Positions 1 to 8,123 of a stretch of DNA of 30,199 nucleotides are shown here, piece after piece. Made by a program: the position numbers and the translations under genes. The DNA is taken from contig JALTCK010000063.1 in NCBI GenBank assembly GCA_027074805.1, positions 1 to 30,199 of the forward strand, given 5' to 3'. The notes beneath the pieces are model-generated. The model made no database searches, had not been told where the DNA came from, and worked only from the letters and a program-made list of their open reading frames with translations. This DNA is from Thermococcus sp. (lineage in GTDB: Archaea > Methanobacteriota_B > Thermococci > Thermococcales > Thermococcaceae). Numbering within the stretch: position 1 is the stretch's first letter; each line of letters opens with the position of its first letter.

Positions 1-1
1 G

Positions 2-394
2 GCTCGTGCAATCAACTACAACCGCGAGCCGATCGTGAGGATGGCAAACACCTACCTCGCTCCTGGCGACTACTCCTTCGAGGAGCTGATTGAAGATGTG
101 AAGCTCGGCGTCTACATGGTGAGCTTCAACGAGTGGAACATAGACGACCGCAGGTATCAGCAGAGGTACATAGGCAGGGAAGCGTATCTCATCGAGAACG
201 GCGAGATAAAGCATCCAGTGAGGAGGCCGATCTTAGAAATAACGACGAGAGCACTCTGGAGCAGCGTTGACGCCGTAGGAAGAGATGTCGAGATGTTTCC
301 CGGAACCTGCGGCAAGGGCGAGCCCGGGCAGGGCGTGCCGGTCTGGATGGGTGGAGCTCATGCAAGGCTCAGGGACATACCGCTGAGGTACTGA
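2..394 (+). CDS. tldD: TldD metallopeptidase subunit, C-terminal part (5' end outside window)
   Basis: Only the last ~130 residues are present; the frame is open from base 2 to the TGA at 392-394. The end carries PGTCGKGEPGQG followed by GGAHARLRDIPL, typical of the TldD C-terminus. In E. coli TldD a C-terminal Cys completes the zinc site formed by an upstream HExxxH motif, and the Cys of PGTCGKG is the likely equivalent. The HExxxH itself would lie before the window. TldD is the catalytic half of the TldD/TldE heterodimer, which degrades unfolded peptides and, in bacteria, matures some modified peptides. The next gene is the partner TldE, about 10 bases downstream, so the two are clearly one operon. 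Confidence 0.93.
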   Translation, partial: ARAINYNREPIVRMANTYLAPGDYSFEELIEDVKLGVYMVSFNEWNIDDRRYQQRYIGREAYLIENGEIKHPVRRPILEITTRALWSSVDAVGRDVEMFPGTCGKGEPGQGVPVWMGGAHARLRDIPLRY

Positions 395-404
395 GGTGGT
401 GGAG

Positions 405-1727
405 ATGTTTGACGTTAATGAGTTCATTTTGAAGAAGGCTAAAGAGCTCGGCTTCGGCGACGTTGTCGTCCTCAGTCACGAGGGCAACAGGAGGCAGGTC
501 CGCTTCGCAAACAACGAGATAACCGTGGCAAAGCACTGGCACGAGAGGAAGGTCGAGCTCTTCGTCGAGCTGGATAAACGCGTTGCCGGAACGATGATAA
601 CCGAGCTGAGCGAGGGGAACATCGAGCGCACTCTGAAGACGCTGCTGAGCAACATGAAGGGCATGGCGCCCAAGGAGGACTACTACGGCATCGCCGAGGG
701 CCCGTTCGAGTATAAAGACATCCCGGAGACATTTGACAAGGCAATAGTAGAACTCGACGAGCCGAACGAATACGTGGAGAGGGCCATAAACGCGGCCCTT
801 GAGGAAGGGGCGAAGCGCGTTGCTGGAGTCCTCTACACCGACCACGACAGGATTTACCTCACCACGAGCAACGGGGTGGAAGCTCTCGACGAGGGGACTG
901 GGATAGAGATAAGCGTTAGGGCCTTCATCGGCGACCTCGAGAGCGGCCACGGGACTAACTCGGTTCGCGTTCTCAAGAAGTTCGACCCCGAGAGTGCGGG
1001 AAGGAAAGCCGGTGAGATAGCTAAGCTCGCCCAGAACCCGGAACAGGGGCCGGAAGGGAAGTTCGACGTCATCTTCGATCCGTTAGCGTTTGCCAATCTG
1101 CTCAGCTACATGAGCTTCATGACCTCAGCGTATGCGGCCGAGGCGGGATTCAGCTTCTTGGTTAATAAACTCGGCCAGAGGGTCGCGAACGAGATAGTAA
1201 CGATAAAGGACGTCGGCAACATGCCCAACGGCTACGGAAGCAGGAAGTTCGACGACGAGGGCGTTCCCACGAGGGAAACGGCGATAATCGAGAGCGGAAC
1301 CTTCAAAACGTTCCTCCTCAACACGAGCATGGCGAGGAAGTACGGGATAGAGACAACGGCCAACGCTGGCTTGATAATGCCGCATGCGTGGAACATTGTC
1401 CTCGAGCCGGGCGACCACTCCAGGGAGGAGCTCTTCGGCGAGGTCAAGCGCGGTATCTACATAACAAACGTCTGGTACACGCGCTTCCAGAACTACGTGA
1501 CAGGAGACTTCTCGACCATTCCGAGGGACGGCATCTTCCTCGTCGAGAACGGCGAGCTAAAGCCGATTAGAAACATCCGCGTCAGCGACAACCTCCAGCA
1601 CATACTCGAGAGCATAGCGGCCCTTGGAAAGGACTCCTACCACATCCACTGGTGGGAGGTCAATACACCGGTTTCAACGCCCTACGTTCTTGTGAAGGAC
1701 GTTGGGATAACGAGGGCCACGAAGTAA
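405..1727 (+). CDS. tldE: TldE/PmbA-family partner subunit of TldD
   Basis: This is a 440-residue PmbA/TldD-family protein. It has family features such as NMPNGYGSRKFDDEG in the middle and the C-terminal stretch ending in TPYVLVKDVGITR. I find no HExxxH motif anywhere, as expected for TldE, the non-metal-binding half that pairs with TldD. It follows tldD directly. I prefer the ATG at 405, because GAGGTGG at 393-399 sits about 5 bases upstream. In-frame GTG codons at 396 and 399 are possible alternatives and would add three residues or fewer. A T-rich tract after the stop probably ends the operon. Confidence 0.93.
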   Translation: MFDVNEFILKKAKELGFGDVVVLSHEGNRRQVRFANNEITVAKHWHERKVELFVELDKRVAGTMITELSEGNIERTLKTLLSNMKGMAPKEDYYGIAEGPFEYKDIPETFDKAIVELDEPNEYVERAINAALEEGAKRVAGVLYTDHDRIYLTTSNGVEALDEGTGIEISVRAFIGDLESGHGTNSVRVLKKFDPESAGRKAGEIAKLAQNPEQGPEGKFDVIFDPLAFANLLSYMSFMTSAYAAEAGFSFLVNKLGQRVANEIVTIKDVGNMPNGYGSRKFDDEGVPTRETAIIESGTFKTFLLNTSMARKYGIETTANAGLIMPHAWNIVLEPGDHSREELFGEVKRGIYITNVWYTRFQNYVTGDFSTIPRDGIFLVENGELKPIRNIRVSDNLQHILESIAALGKDSYHIHWWEVNTPVSTPYVLVKDVGITRATK

Positions 1728-1734
1728 TGCCCCC

Positions 1735-1749
1735 GATTTCTTTTTTTAG
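1735..1749 (+). terminator. U-rich terminator of the tldDE operon
   Basis: A run of T residues (ATTTCTTTTTTTAG) lies 8-22 bases after the tldE stop. Archaeal intrinsic termination uses U-rich tracts without needing a hairpin, and a new promoter follows at once. Confidence 0.6.
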
Positions 1750-1779
1750 TTGCATGACCGTTAGACCTTTGTAACAAAA

Positions 1780-1789
1780 ATTGTATAAG
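1780..1789 (+). promoter_or_regulatory. TATA-like element for the P-type ATPase gene
   Basis: TTGTATAAG lies in an A-rich context just after the tldE terminator. A TATA box centred near 1785 predicts a transcript start near 1811, making the mRNA leaderless or nearly so for an ATG at 1814. This argues against the in-frame TTG at 1781 as the start codon. Confidence 0.5.
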
Positions 1790-1813
1790 AAATTCCACCT
1801 AATCCTGTTAGGG

Positions 1814-4231
1814 ATGTCAATGCCCGTAGAGACAGATTACAAACATATGAGTATTGATGATGTTCTGAAAGTTCTTGGAACTTCAGTAAACGGCCTCTCA
1901 GCAGAAGAGGCCAAGAAGCGGCTTGAGAAATACGGACCCAATGAGATTCCCGAAAAGAAGGTCAACCCTATTGTCAAGTTCCTGTCCTACTTCTGGGGAC
2001 CGATCCCCTGGATGATCGAGATTGCAGCCGTACTCTCTGCGCTAGTCCGACACTGGGCGGATTTCTGGATAATTGTCACTCTGCTTGCACTCAACGGTGT
2101 TGTCGGATTCTGGGAAGAGCACAAAGCAGAAAATGTTATAGAGTTTCTCAAACAGAAGATGGCACTGAAGGCGCGCGTTCTGAGAGACGGAAAATGGAGT
2201 CTCATACCTGCGAAGGAGCTCGTCCCGGGGGACATAATAAGGCTCAGGATGGGGGACATAATACCCGCAGACGTCAAGCTCATAGAGGGGGAGTATCTCA
2301 CGGTCGACGAATCAGCCCTGACTGGTGAATCTTTACCCGTTACGAAAAAGGTAGGTGACATTGGATTTTCAGGCTCTCTAGTGAAGAAAGGAGAAATGAC
2401 TGCAGTCGTGACGGGAACAGGGCTCAACACGTACTTCGGAAAGACTGTGCAGCTGGTCGAGAGTGCCGAAACTGTAAGCTCGTTCCAGAAGATGGTTATC
2501 AAGGTAGGCGACTACTTGATAATAATCTCCCTTATACTTGTCTCGATAGTCTTTCTGGTCGCAATACACAGGCATGAGAGCCTCCTTGAGGCACTGCGCT
2601 TCAGCCTCGTGCTGACCGTCGCGGCGATTCCCGCAGCAATGCCCGCAGTTTTGAGCATAACGATGGCTATAGGCGCGCTGAATCTTGCCAAAAGGCAGGC
2701 CATTGTGACCAAGCTAGTCTCAATAGAGGAGCTGGCAGGGGTCGATGTCCTCTGCTCTGATAAGACGGGAACGCTGACCAAGAACGAGCTCACAGTTGGC
2801 GATCCGGTGCCCTTCAACCGATACACGAAACGGGACGTCGTTCTCTACGCTGCCCTTGCGAGTAGAGAGGAAGACAATGACCCCATAGACCTCGCGATTC
2901 TGAGGGCGGTCGATGGGTTCAACCTCGGGGGACTCATAAGGAGGTTCAAACAGGTGCACTTTACCCCCTTCGACCCAGTGATAAAGCGCACGGAGGCAAA
3001 GATAACCAATGACGAGGAGTTTAAAGTGGCGAAGGGGGCACCCCAAGTCATACTCGACCTCTGTGAGATATCAGAAGAGATTAGAAGAAAGGCTACAGAG
3101 GTCGTTGATGAACTAGCCCAAGACGGTTACCGGGCTCTGGGCGTGGCCAGGACCAGAAACGGCAAGTGGGAATTCGTTGGGATAATTCCCCTTTTTGATC
3201 CCCCGAGGGACGATGCTCCCAAGGCCATAAAGCAAGTGCGTCGTCTCGGAGTAAATGTAAAAATGGTGACAGGAGATCACATAGCGATAGCCAGGCACAT
3301 AGCGAAGATACTCGGCCTCGGTACGAGGATAGTCTCAATGAGCGAGCTCCTGAAGGCGAAAAGGGACTCTGAAGTTGAAAAGCTCGTGGAAGAAGCAGAC
3401 GGCTTTTCCGAGGTATTTCCCGAGCACAAGTTCCGCATAGTCGATTCACTCCAGCGGAGGGGTCACCTGGTTGCGATGACCGGCGACGGCGTCAACGACG
3501 CCCCCGCACTGAAGAAAGCAAACTGCGGTATAGCGGTTTCAGGGGCAACCGACGCGGCGAGGGCTGCAGCGGATGTAGTCCTCCTCCAGCCAGGGCTGTC
3601 TGTCATCGCTCACGCCATCCACGAGGCAAGAAGAATCTTTCAAAGGATGGAAAGCTACGTCATATACAGGATTACGGAGACCATCAGGGTGCTCTTTTTC
3701 GTAACCTTCGCAATACTCGTTTTCAACTTCTATCCGATAACAGCTGTGATGATAGTGCTTCTGGCCCTTTTCAACGACGCACCTATCCTGGCGATAGCCT
3801 ACGACAACGTCGTCACCCCCCAGAAGCCCGTCAAATGGAATATGGACAAGGTCTTGTTGCTCTCTACTCTCCTCGGGTTCGTCGGCGTCGTCAGTTCCTT
3901 CCTCCTGTTTTACATCGCTGAAAGGGTGCTACTCCTCAGCAGGCCTGAGATACAGTCTTTTATCTTTCTAAAGCTCGCAGTAGCGGGGCATCTAACGATA
4001 TTCGTCACGAGAGCCAGGGGGCACCTCTGGGAGAAACCATACCCAAGCTCGCTTCTCCTCTGGTCTGCGATAATAACCAAGGTTCTCGCCACGCTGGTCG
4101 TGGTTTACGGAATCTTCGTAACTCCAATAGGTTGGAAGCTCGCGGGGTTAATATGGGCATACGCGCTGGTATGGATGCTGGTGATAGACGAGGCCAAAGT
4201 CATGGTGTTGAAGCGTATGGAAGGTCTTTGA
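1814..4231 (+). CDS. P-type ATPase, plasma-membrane H+-ATPase-like (type IIIA)
   Basis: The 805-residue protein (counting from ATG 1814) has an N-terminal cation-ATPase domain, actuator TGES at ~170, the TM4 motif PAAMP, phosphorylation motif CSDKTGTLT with Asp ~316, nucleotide-binding KGAP ~407 and hinge TGDGVNDAP ~556. The stretch from TM4 to DKTGT (TMAIGALNLAKRQAIV..., then EELAGVDVLCSDKTGT) closely follows fungal and plant proton pumps. Polar membrane residues important in plant AHA2 have likely counterparts: Asn ~94 in TM2, Arg ~625 in TM5 and Asp ~655 in TM6. It lacks the long C-terminal autoinhibitory domain of plant pumps. The predicted role is ATP-driven H+ export; Mg2+ or another cation cannot be excluded. 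ATG 1820 is an alternative start. The gene ends 4 bases from the convergent MFS gene. Confidence 0.92.
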   Translation: MSMPVETDYKHMSIDDVLKVLGTSVNGLSAEEAKKRLEKYGPNEIPEKKVNPIVKFLSYFWGPIPWMIEIAAVLSALVRHWADFWIIVTLLALNGVVGFWEEHKAENVIEFLKQKMALKARVLRDGKWSLIPAKELVPGDIIRLRMGDIIPADVKLIEGEYLTVDESALTGESLPVTKKVGDIGFSGSLVKKGEMTAVVTGTGLNTYFGKTVQLVESAETVSSFQKMVIKVGDYLIIISLILVSIVFLVAIHRHESLLEALRFSLVLTVAAIPAAMPAVLSITMAIGALNLAKRQAIVTKLVSIEELAGVDVLCSDKTGTLTKNELTVGDPVPFNRYTKRDVVLYAALASREEDNDPIDLAILRAVDGFNLGGLIRRFKQVHFTPFDPVIKRTEAKITNDEEFKVAKGAPQVILDLCEISEEIRRKATEVVDELAQDGYRALGVARTRNGKWEFVGIIPLFDPPRDDAPKAIKQVRRLGVNVKMVTGDHIAIARHIAKILGLGTRIVSMSELLKAKRDSEVEKLVEEADGFSEVFPEHKFRIVDSLQRRGHLVAMTGDGVNDAPALKKANCGIAVSGATDAARAAADVVLLQPGLSVIAHAIHEARRIFQRMESYVIYRITETIRVLFFVTFAILVFNFYPITAVMIVLLALFNDAPILAIAYDNVVTPQKPVKWNMDKVLLLSTLLGFVGVVSSFLLFYIAERVLLLSRPEIQSFIFLKLAVAGHLTIFVTRARGHLWEKPYPSSLLLWSAIITKVLATLVVVYGIFVTPIGWKLAGLIWAYALVWMLVIDEAKVMVLKRMEGL

Positions 4232-4235
4232 GCAC

Positions 4236-5438
4236 TTAGTCCTCAGCCAGATGTCTCAGCTTCAGGGGCTCCCCGAATGGGCCGAGGCTTGCTATCTTGA
4301 ACGCAACACCCACCACAAGCAGGATTACCGCAAAAATCAGTCTGGCCTCCTCCAGGCCAGCCATGTCCACGGCAAAGCCGTAAACTGCATAAAACGCGGC
4401 CATCACAAGGGCGGAGAACATCATATCTAGAGATATGACTGTTGCCCTCTTCTCGCTCGGTATCCTGTGCTGGAACTCAACGGAGACGTTGAAGCCGAAG
4501 GCAGCATTGACCAGCGCGGCGGCCATTCCAAGGATGACCACGAAGAGCGGGTTGGAGTAGATGGCCGACAGGAGGGTCAGGAGGGGAATAATCACCGGGG
4601 CCAGCTCGTAGGCTTTTCTGCTCCACCCCTCCCTCAACCTCACCCCGAGGAGTTTGGGAATGGTCTTGATGAGGACCTCAACAATTCCGAGCACTCCAAG
4701 AGTGCCCATGATGGTCGTTCCAAGGCTCTCCGCGAGAATTCCCCCGAGGTAGGGCTCGAAGAACTTCCTAAACTGGTTTATGGACACCGTCACGGCGATT
4801 GAGATGAGGACTAAGGGTAGGAGATCACCCTTGAAGAGCTCTCGGGCGGAGCCGAGAACGTGTAGGTGGTATGAGACTTCAGGCTTTTTGAATTCATATT
4901 CGGGTATCGAGAGCGCCGTTAGGAGAGCGCCCAGCTCCGTGATGAGCGTCATGACTAGAGGCAGGGTAAAGCCGTAGAACTGCGCCAGGAAGGCGCCGGT
5001 TGGGATTGAAAACGCGGAGAAAACCAGGGTCAGGGTCTTGACGTCTCTCATGACCTCGCGGTACCGTTTTTGCATACCCAGGTGCCCCAGGTTGTCGAAG
5101 AGCCAGGCCTGCAGGCTTCCGCTAACGAATGTCGCCCCGAGTGACGAAATAACGGCGTAGGCAACGAGCATTGGGAAGTTCCTGAGGAGGATCAGGATGA
5201 CCGTGCCAAGGGAGAATAACGCCATCCCGATCAGCACGCTGGTCTTCCTGCTCACCTTGTCGGCCACGACGCCGGTCGGAACCTCAAAGAGAAAGAAGCC
5301 CAGCGCGGAGACTGCACTCACAAGGCCGATCTGGCCGTAGGTAATGCCCTTCGAGAGGTAGTAGATGACCGTGAGGTTTCCGATGAAGCCCGTGTTCATG
5401 AGGAGGAAGAGAAGTCTATACCTCCTGAGCAGGTTCAT
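4236..5438 (-). CDS. MFS transporter (400 aa), substrate unknown
   Basis: This is a polytopic protein of about 12 hydrophobic segments. The MFS loop 2-3 signature is recognisable as GVVADKVSRKTSVLIG around residues 57-72. It resembles the drug/unknown-substrate MFS proteins common in Thermococcales, and nothing in the sequence fixes the substrate. The ATG start follows a strong GGTGGTGAT ribosome binding site, and a TATA-like element lies at 5473-5481. It is transcribed towards the P-type ATPase gene and away from the second MFS gene. The two MFS proteins are not close paralogues. Confidence 0.88.
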   Translation of the reverse strand: MNLLRRYRLLFLLMNTGFIGNLTVIYYLSKGITYGQIGLVSAVSALGFFLFEVPTGVVADKVSRKTSVLIGMALFSLGTVILILLRNFPMLVAYAVISSLGATFVSGSLQAWLFDNLGHLGMQKRYREVMRDVKTLTLVFSAFSIPTGAFLAQFYGFTLPLVMTLITELGALLTALSIPEYEFKKPEVSYHLHVLGSARELFKGDLLPLVLISIAVTVSINQFRKFFEPYLGGILAESLGTTIMGTLGVLGIVEVLIKTIPKLLGVRLREGWSRKAYELAPVIIPLLTLLSAIYSNPLFVVILGMAAALVNAAFGFNVSVEFQHRIPSEKRATVISLDMMFSALVMAAFYAVYGFAVDMAGLEEARLIFAVILLVVGVAFKIASLGPFGEPLKLRHLAED

Positions 5439-5472
5439 ATCACCACCTGGGATAGGAAGTTACCCATCTGAA

Positions 5473-5481
5473 GGATTTAAG
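5473..5481 (-). promoter_or_regulatory. TATA box for the 4236-5438 MFS gene
   Basis: On the minus strand this reads CTTAAATCC, preceded by an A-rich BRE-like stretch. It predicts a transcript start near 5451 and a leader of about 13 bases containing the GGTGGTGAT ribosome binding site. Confidence 0.5.
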
Positions 5482-5602
5482 GTTTTTGAATGACGCAACG
5501 ACCATAATCTCCAGCATCAAAGAACCAGGAGTCACGTTACTTCCCAAAATCTCCGGGAAATTGCCCAAATCTGCGTAACAAGACGGAACGGCCGAGAAAA
5601 CG

Positions 5603-5611
5603 CTTAAAAAC
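5603..5611 (+). promoter_or_regulatory. TATA box and short leader of the 5645-6925 MFS gene
   Basis: CTTAAAAAC is preceded by the A-rich GAGAAAACG (BRE-like). The predicted transcript start is near 5632, followed by GGGTGAT at 5632-5638 and ATG at 5645. This geometry decides the start codon: the earlier in-frame ATG codons at 5618 and 5624 would lie upstream of the transcript. Confidence 0.6.
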
Positions 5612-5644
5612 TTCTTCATGCAAATGAAGTCGGGTGATAGGAAG

Positions 5645-6925
5645 ATGGAGGTCATAGAGAACTCCCAGTTGAATAAGTTCCACTACACCCTCCTCGCGAT
5701 CCTCGGGACCGTGTGGGCGTTCATAGCGGTGAACACCATCTCGGCGGGGTTCGTCATAGCCCTGCTCAAGAACGACCCGGCATTTCAGGGGAGCCTGACG
5801 AAGCTCGGCTCTCTCGGCTCCGCGGCGCTCTTTGGAATGCTCTTTGGAGCGTGGCTCTTCGGCTATCTCGCGGACAGGATTGGGAGGAAGAGGACGCTGG
5901 TCTTGGCGGTCTCGACATTCTCCCTCGGCTCGATAGTGAGTTCGTTCGCCGGCAACCTGGACCAGCTCATAGTCCTGCGCTTCATCGTCGGCCTCGGGCT
6001 GGGCGGTTCCCTTCCGGTTGCGAGTTCATACTTCGCCGAGTTCATGCCCCGCTCGATAAGGGGCGCTATGATCTCAATCCTTGAGAGCTTCTGGGCTGTT
6101 GGAACGATAATAATCGGAATCGTGGCTTTGCTGGTGAAGGCGGACTGGAGGAGCATACTCCTCTTCGGCGGGGCGGTAATCCTGATCCTGCCCCTTCTCC
6201 TCACCCTCCCTGAGTCGCCACGCTTTCTCCTAACTAAGAGGCGCATTAAAGAGGCGGAGGAGACCCTCAGAAAGATATTCGGAGTGAGTGTAAAGCTCGA
6301 AATGCCCAAAGCGGCCGGGAAGGTATCGGTCGGGGACCTCTGGAGGCGCTACGGTAAAACGACTCTCATGCTCACCATTGCGTGGTTCAGCATAGCCTTT
6401 GCATACTACGGCTTCTTCATCTGGCTACCGAGGTTCCTCTCGGCCACGCTCGGCATAACGGTCTTCAGGAGCTTCCAGTACTTCATAATAACGGCCGTTG
6501 CCCAGCTCCCGGGCTACTGGAGCGCCGCTTACCTACTCGAAAGGATAGGCAGGAAGAAGACGCTCTCCTACTACCTGCTCCTCTCCGGAATAGCGGGCGT
6601 CGGCTTCTACTTCGCGGCCAACTCAGGCAGCGAGACGGCGATAATCGCGAGCGCTATAGCATTCAGCTTCTTCAACCTCGGCGCTTGGGGTGCGATATAC
6701 GCCTACACGCCGGAGCTATACCCGACGGCCGTCAGGGGCACCGGCACGGGTTGGGCCGGGGCGATGGCCAGGATAGGGGGCGGAATAGCGCCGATACTCG
6801 CAGGGAGGATAATGGAAGTCGGGAGCGCCGCCCTGGCGGTTCTGGTCATAGCCGTCGTCGCGATAATCGGCGCTCTGGACGTCCTGGCGCTGGGAGAGGA
6901 GACGATGGGAAAGGAGCTTGCCTGA
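5645..6925 (+). CDS. MFS transporter, sugar-porter / aromatic-acid:H+ symporter type
   Basis: The 426-residue, 12-TM protein has classic sugar-porter-like signatures: GYLADRIGRKRTL after TM2, PESPRFLLTKRR before the central loop, LERIGRKKTL after TM8, and TPELYPTAVRGTGTG after TM10. These occur in the sugar porter, AAHS (aromatic acid/H+) and related organic-anion MFS families. The cargo is therefore probably a sugar or a small organic or aromatic acid, taken up with a cation. It is a single gene with its own promoter. It ends 11 bases before the convergent gene at 6937-7398. Confidence 0.9.
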   Translation: MEVIENSQLNKFHYTLLAILGTVWAFIAVNTISAGFVIALLKNDPAFQGSLTKLGSLGSAALFGMLFGAWLFGYLADRIGRKRTLVLAVSTFSLGSIVSSFAGNLDQLIVLRFIVGLGLGGSLPVASSYFAEFMPRSIRGAMISILESFWAVGTIIIGIVALLVKADWRSILLFGGAVILILPLLLTLPESPRFLLTKRRIKEAEETLRKIFGVSVKLEMPKAAGKVSVGDLWRRYGKTTLMLTIAWFSIAFAYYGFFIWLPRFLSATLGITVFRSFQYFIITAVAQLPGYWSAAYLLERIGRKKTLSYYLLLSGIAGVGFYFAANSGSETAIIASAIAFSFFNLGAWGAIYAYTPELYPTAVRGTGTGWAGAMARIGGGIAPILAGRIMEVGSAALAVLVIAVVAIIGALDVLALGEETMGKELA

Positions 6926-6936
6926 TTTTCCCTTCT

Positions 6937-7398
6937 TCACCCGAACAGCCCCAGTGCCGGCCCAAGGGTTATCGCCATGCTCAGAAGACCGCCGAGGATC
7001 AGAGCTGGAACCGTCTGTTTCTTTTCTATGGCAAGCAGGTAGGCCGCCAGAGCCCCGGTCCAGACGCCGGTTCCCGGGAGCGGGATTGCAACGAATACCG
7101 TCAGCCCGATGAAGCCCCACTTCTCGACGTAGGGATGGGCCTTCCTCCTGACGCGCTCGACATAGTGGAGGTAAAGGTGGGCTATCTTCTTAAGGAAAGT
7201 TCCCTCGAGCCAGAGCATGAGTCGGTCTATGTAGGGCAGAACCGCGGGGAGGACGAGCGAGAGCGTCAGAACGCCAAGGGAAGCCGCTAAAAGCGTCCCC
7301 CACAGGGGATACCCCCTCCCTATGCCATAGACTATAGCATAACGGCCCTCAAAGGTGGGAACCAGCGAGAGGAGGAAGACCTGGATGAAGCTATTCAA
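6937..7398 (-). CDS. Putative small multi-drug export family membrane protein (COG2426)
   Basis: The 153-residue protein has about four hydrophobic segments. It carries the family hallmarks: VPTFEGRYAIVYGI near the N-terminus, KWGFIGLTVFVAIPLPGTG in the middle, then a TGALAAYLL segment. These match the PF06695 family, whose multidrug-export name rests on little experimental work, so transport is only presumed. Its start overlaps the end of the PAP2 gene by 8 bases, so the two are translationally coupled and may act on the same lipid or membrane process. Confidence 0.85.
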   Translation of the reverse strand: MNSFIQVFLLSLVPTFEGRYAIVYGIGRGYPLWGTLLAASLGVLTLSLVLPAVLPYIDRLMLWLEGTFLKKIAHLYLHYVERVRRKAHPYVEKWGFIGLTVFVAIPLPGTGVWTGALAAYLLAIEKKQTVPALILGGLLSMAITLGPALGLFG

Positions 7399-8041
7399 CG
7401 TCCAGCACCCCCAGTTTGAGCCTTCTGACTATTCTCTGGTAAATAGGTAGCCACCAGTCTTCGGTGAGCTCCACTACCATGCCTGCCCATGGACCGAGCA
7501 TGGAGGCGAAGAGAACGTCGCTGAACCAGTGAACGTGGAGCAACACTCTTGAAAAAGCTATTGAAACAGCCCAACCCCACCAGAGCGGCCAGAACTTCTT
7601 CCAGCGTCTGCTCAGGAAGTATGCCAGCACTGCAGCCCTCGCCGTGTGGCCCGATGGAAAGGCGAAGTAGTCGGCGTTCTTTATTGCTTCGAGCAGACTC
7701 CAGTGAACCTGGGGTTCTTCAGGCCTGGGAACACCAGTAAGAACCTTCAGCAGAGCCACTATTACCATAGAGACCGCAATACCGGCGGTTAGTTCAAGGG
7801 TGAACCTGCTCAACCTGCCTCTCTCCTTGAAATCCCACAGGAAGAAGAGGATGAGATAGAGAGCTGTGAGGGCGAAGCTCGCAGTATCCGTGAAGGTGCT
7901 GGCTAGGGAGCCACCAGAAGGAAGAGCTGAGTTCACGCGCTCGTTTATTCCATTAAAAGCCCCGACTATCTGTAGGATTAAGACCACGAGGAGTACAAGC
8001 GTGAGTGTCACGAAACCTCTACTGAGTTCGGACTTCGCCAT
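7391..8041 (-). CDS. PAP2-family membrane phosphatase
   Basis: The 216-residue polytopic protein has the complete three-part PAP2 catalytic signature: K-x6-RP in KVLTGVPRPEE (~103), PSGH in FPSGHTARA (~128) and SR-x5-H-x3-D in SRVLLHVHWFSD (~163). Such enzymes remove phosphate from lipid pyrophosphates or phosphates at the membrane face. A dolichyl or other polyprenyl pyrophosphate is a reasonable archaeal substrate, but this is inference. A T-rich TATA-like element at 8065-8074 predicts a nearly leaderless message. The gene is coupled to the downstream small-export-family gene. Confidence 0.9.
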   Translation of the reverse strand: MAKSELSRGFVTLTLVLLVVLILQIVGAFNGINERVNSALPSGGSLASTFTDTASFALTALYLILFFLWDFKERGRLSRFTLELTAGIAVSMVIVALLKVLTGVPRPEEPQVHWSLLEAIKNADYFAFPSGHTARAAVLAYFLSRRWKKFWPLWWGWAVSIAFSRVLLHVHWFSDVLFASMLGPWAGMVVELTEDWWLPIYQRIVRRLKLGVLDVE

Positions 8042-8064
8042 GGCACTTTAAGAAGGTCAGAGGG

Positions 8065-8074
8065 GTAAAAAAAG
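8065..8074 (-). promoter_or_regulatory. Possible TATA-like element for the PAP2 gene
   Basis: The minus strand reads CTTTTTTTAC about 25 bases before the ATG at 8041. No ribosome binding site is seen before that ATG, which fits a leaderless transcript. Confidence 0.35.
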
Positions 8075-8107
8075 CTTTCCTATGAGAGATAAGCACCGAC
8101 GGGATTA

Positions 8108-8123
8108 GGGGTCAGATGACCCC
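8108..8123. repeat. Perfect 7-bp inverted repeat at the ASCH stop codon
   Basis: GGGGTCA-GA-TGACCCC is a perfect palindrome with a 2-base centre. It contains the ASCH stop codon and lies 67 bases upstream of the PAP2 start. A 2-nt loop is too tight for a good RNA hairpin, so a protein-binding palindrome is as likely as an RNA structure. Confidence 0.6.

Noticed and set aside
369..950. 193-residue open frame antisense to tldE
   Set aside because: It lies wholly inside a well-supported gene on the other strand. Its composition mirrors G/C-rich codon positions and it has no recognisable motif.
1781..1813. TTG start adding 11 residues to the P-type ATPase
   Set aside because: That codon is within the probable TATA box, so it would not be transcribed.
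5438..5454. TATCAC-CACCT-GGGATA, one mismatch from the Thermococcales glycolytic motif (TATCAC-N5-GTGATA)
   Set aside because: The left half is simply the complement of the GGTGATA ribosome binding site and start codon, so the match is probably coincidental.
5440..5655. 71-residue minus-strand open frame in the region between the two MFS genes
   Set aside because: It covers the divergent promoters of both MFS genes, lacks a ribosome binding site and shows no motif.
6382..7290. 302-residue plus-strand open frame spanning the end of the MFS gene and the small-export gene
   Set aside because: It is low in hydrophobic order, rich in Arg/Gly/Pro, and overlaps two solid genes in other frames, so it is a shadow frame of high-GC codons.
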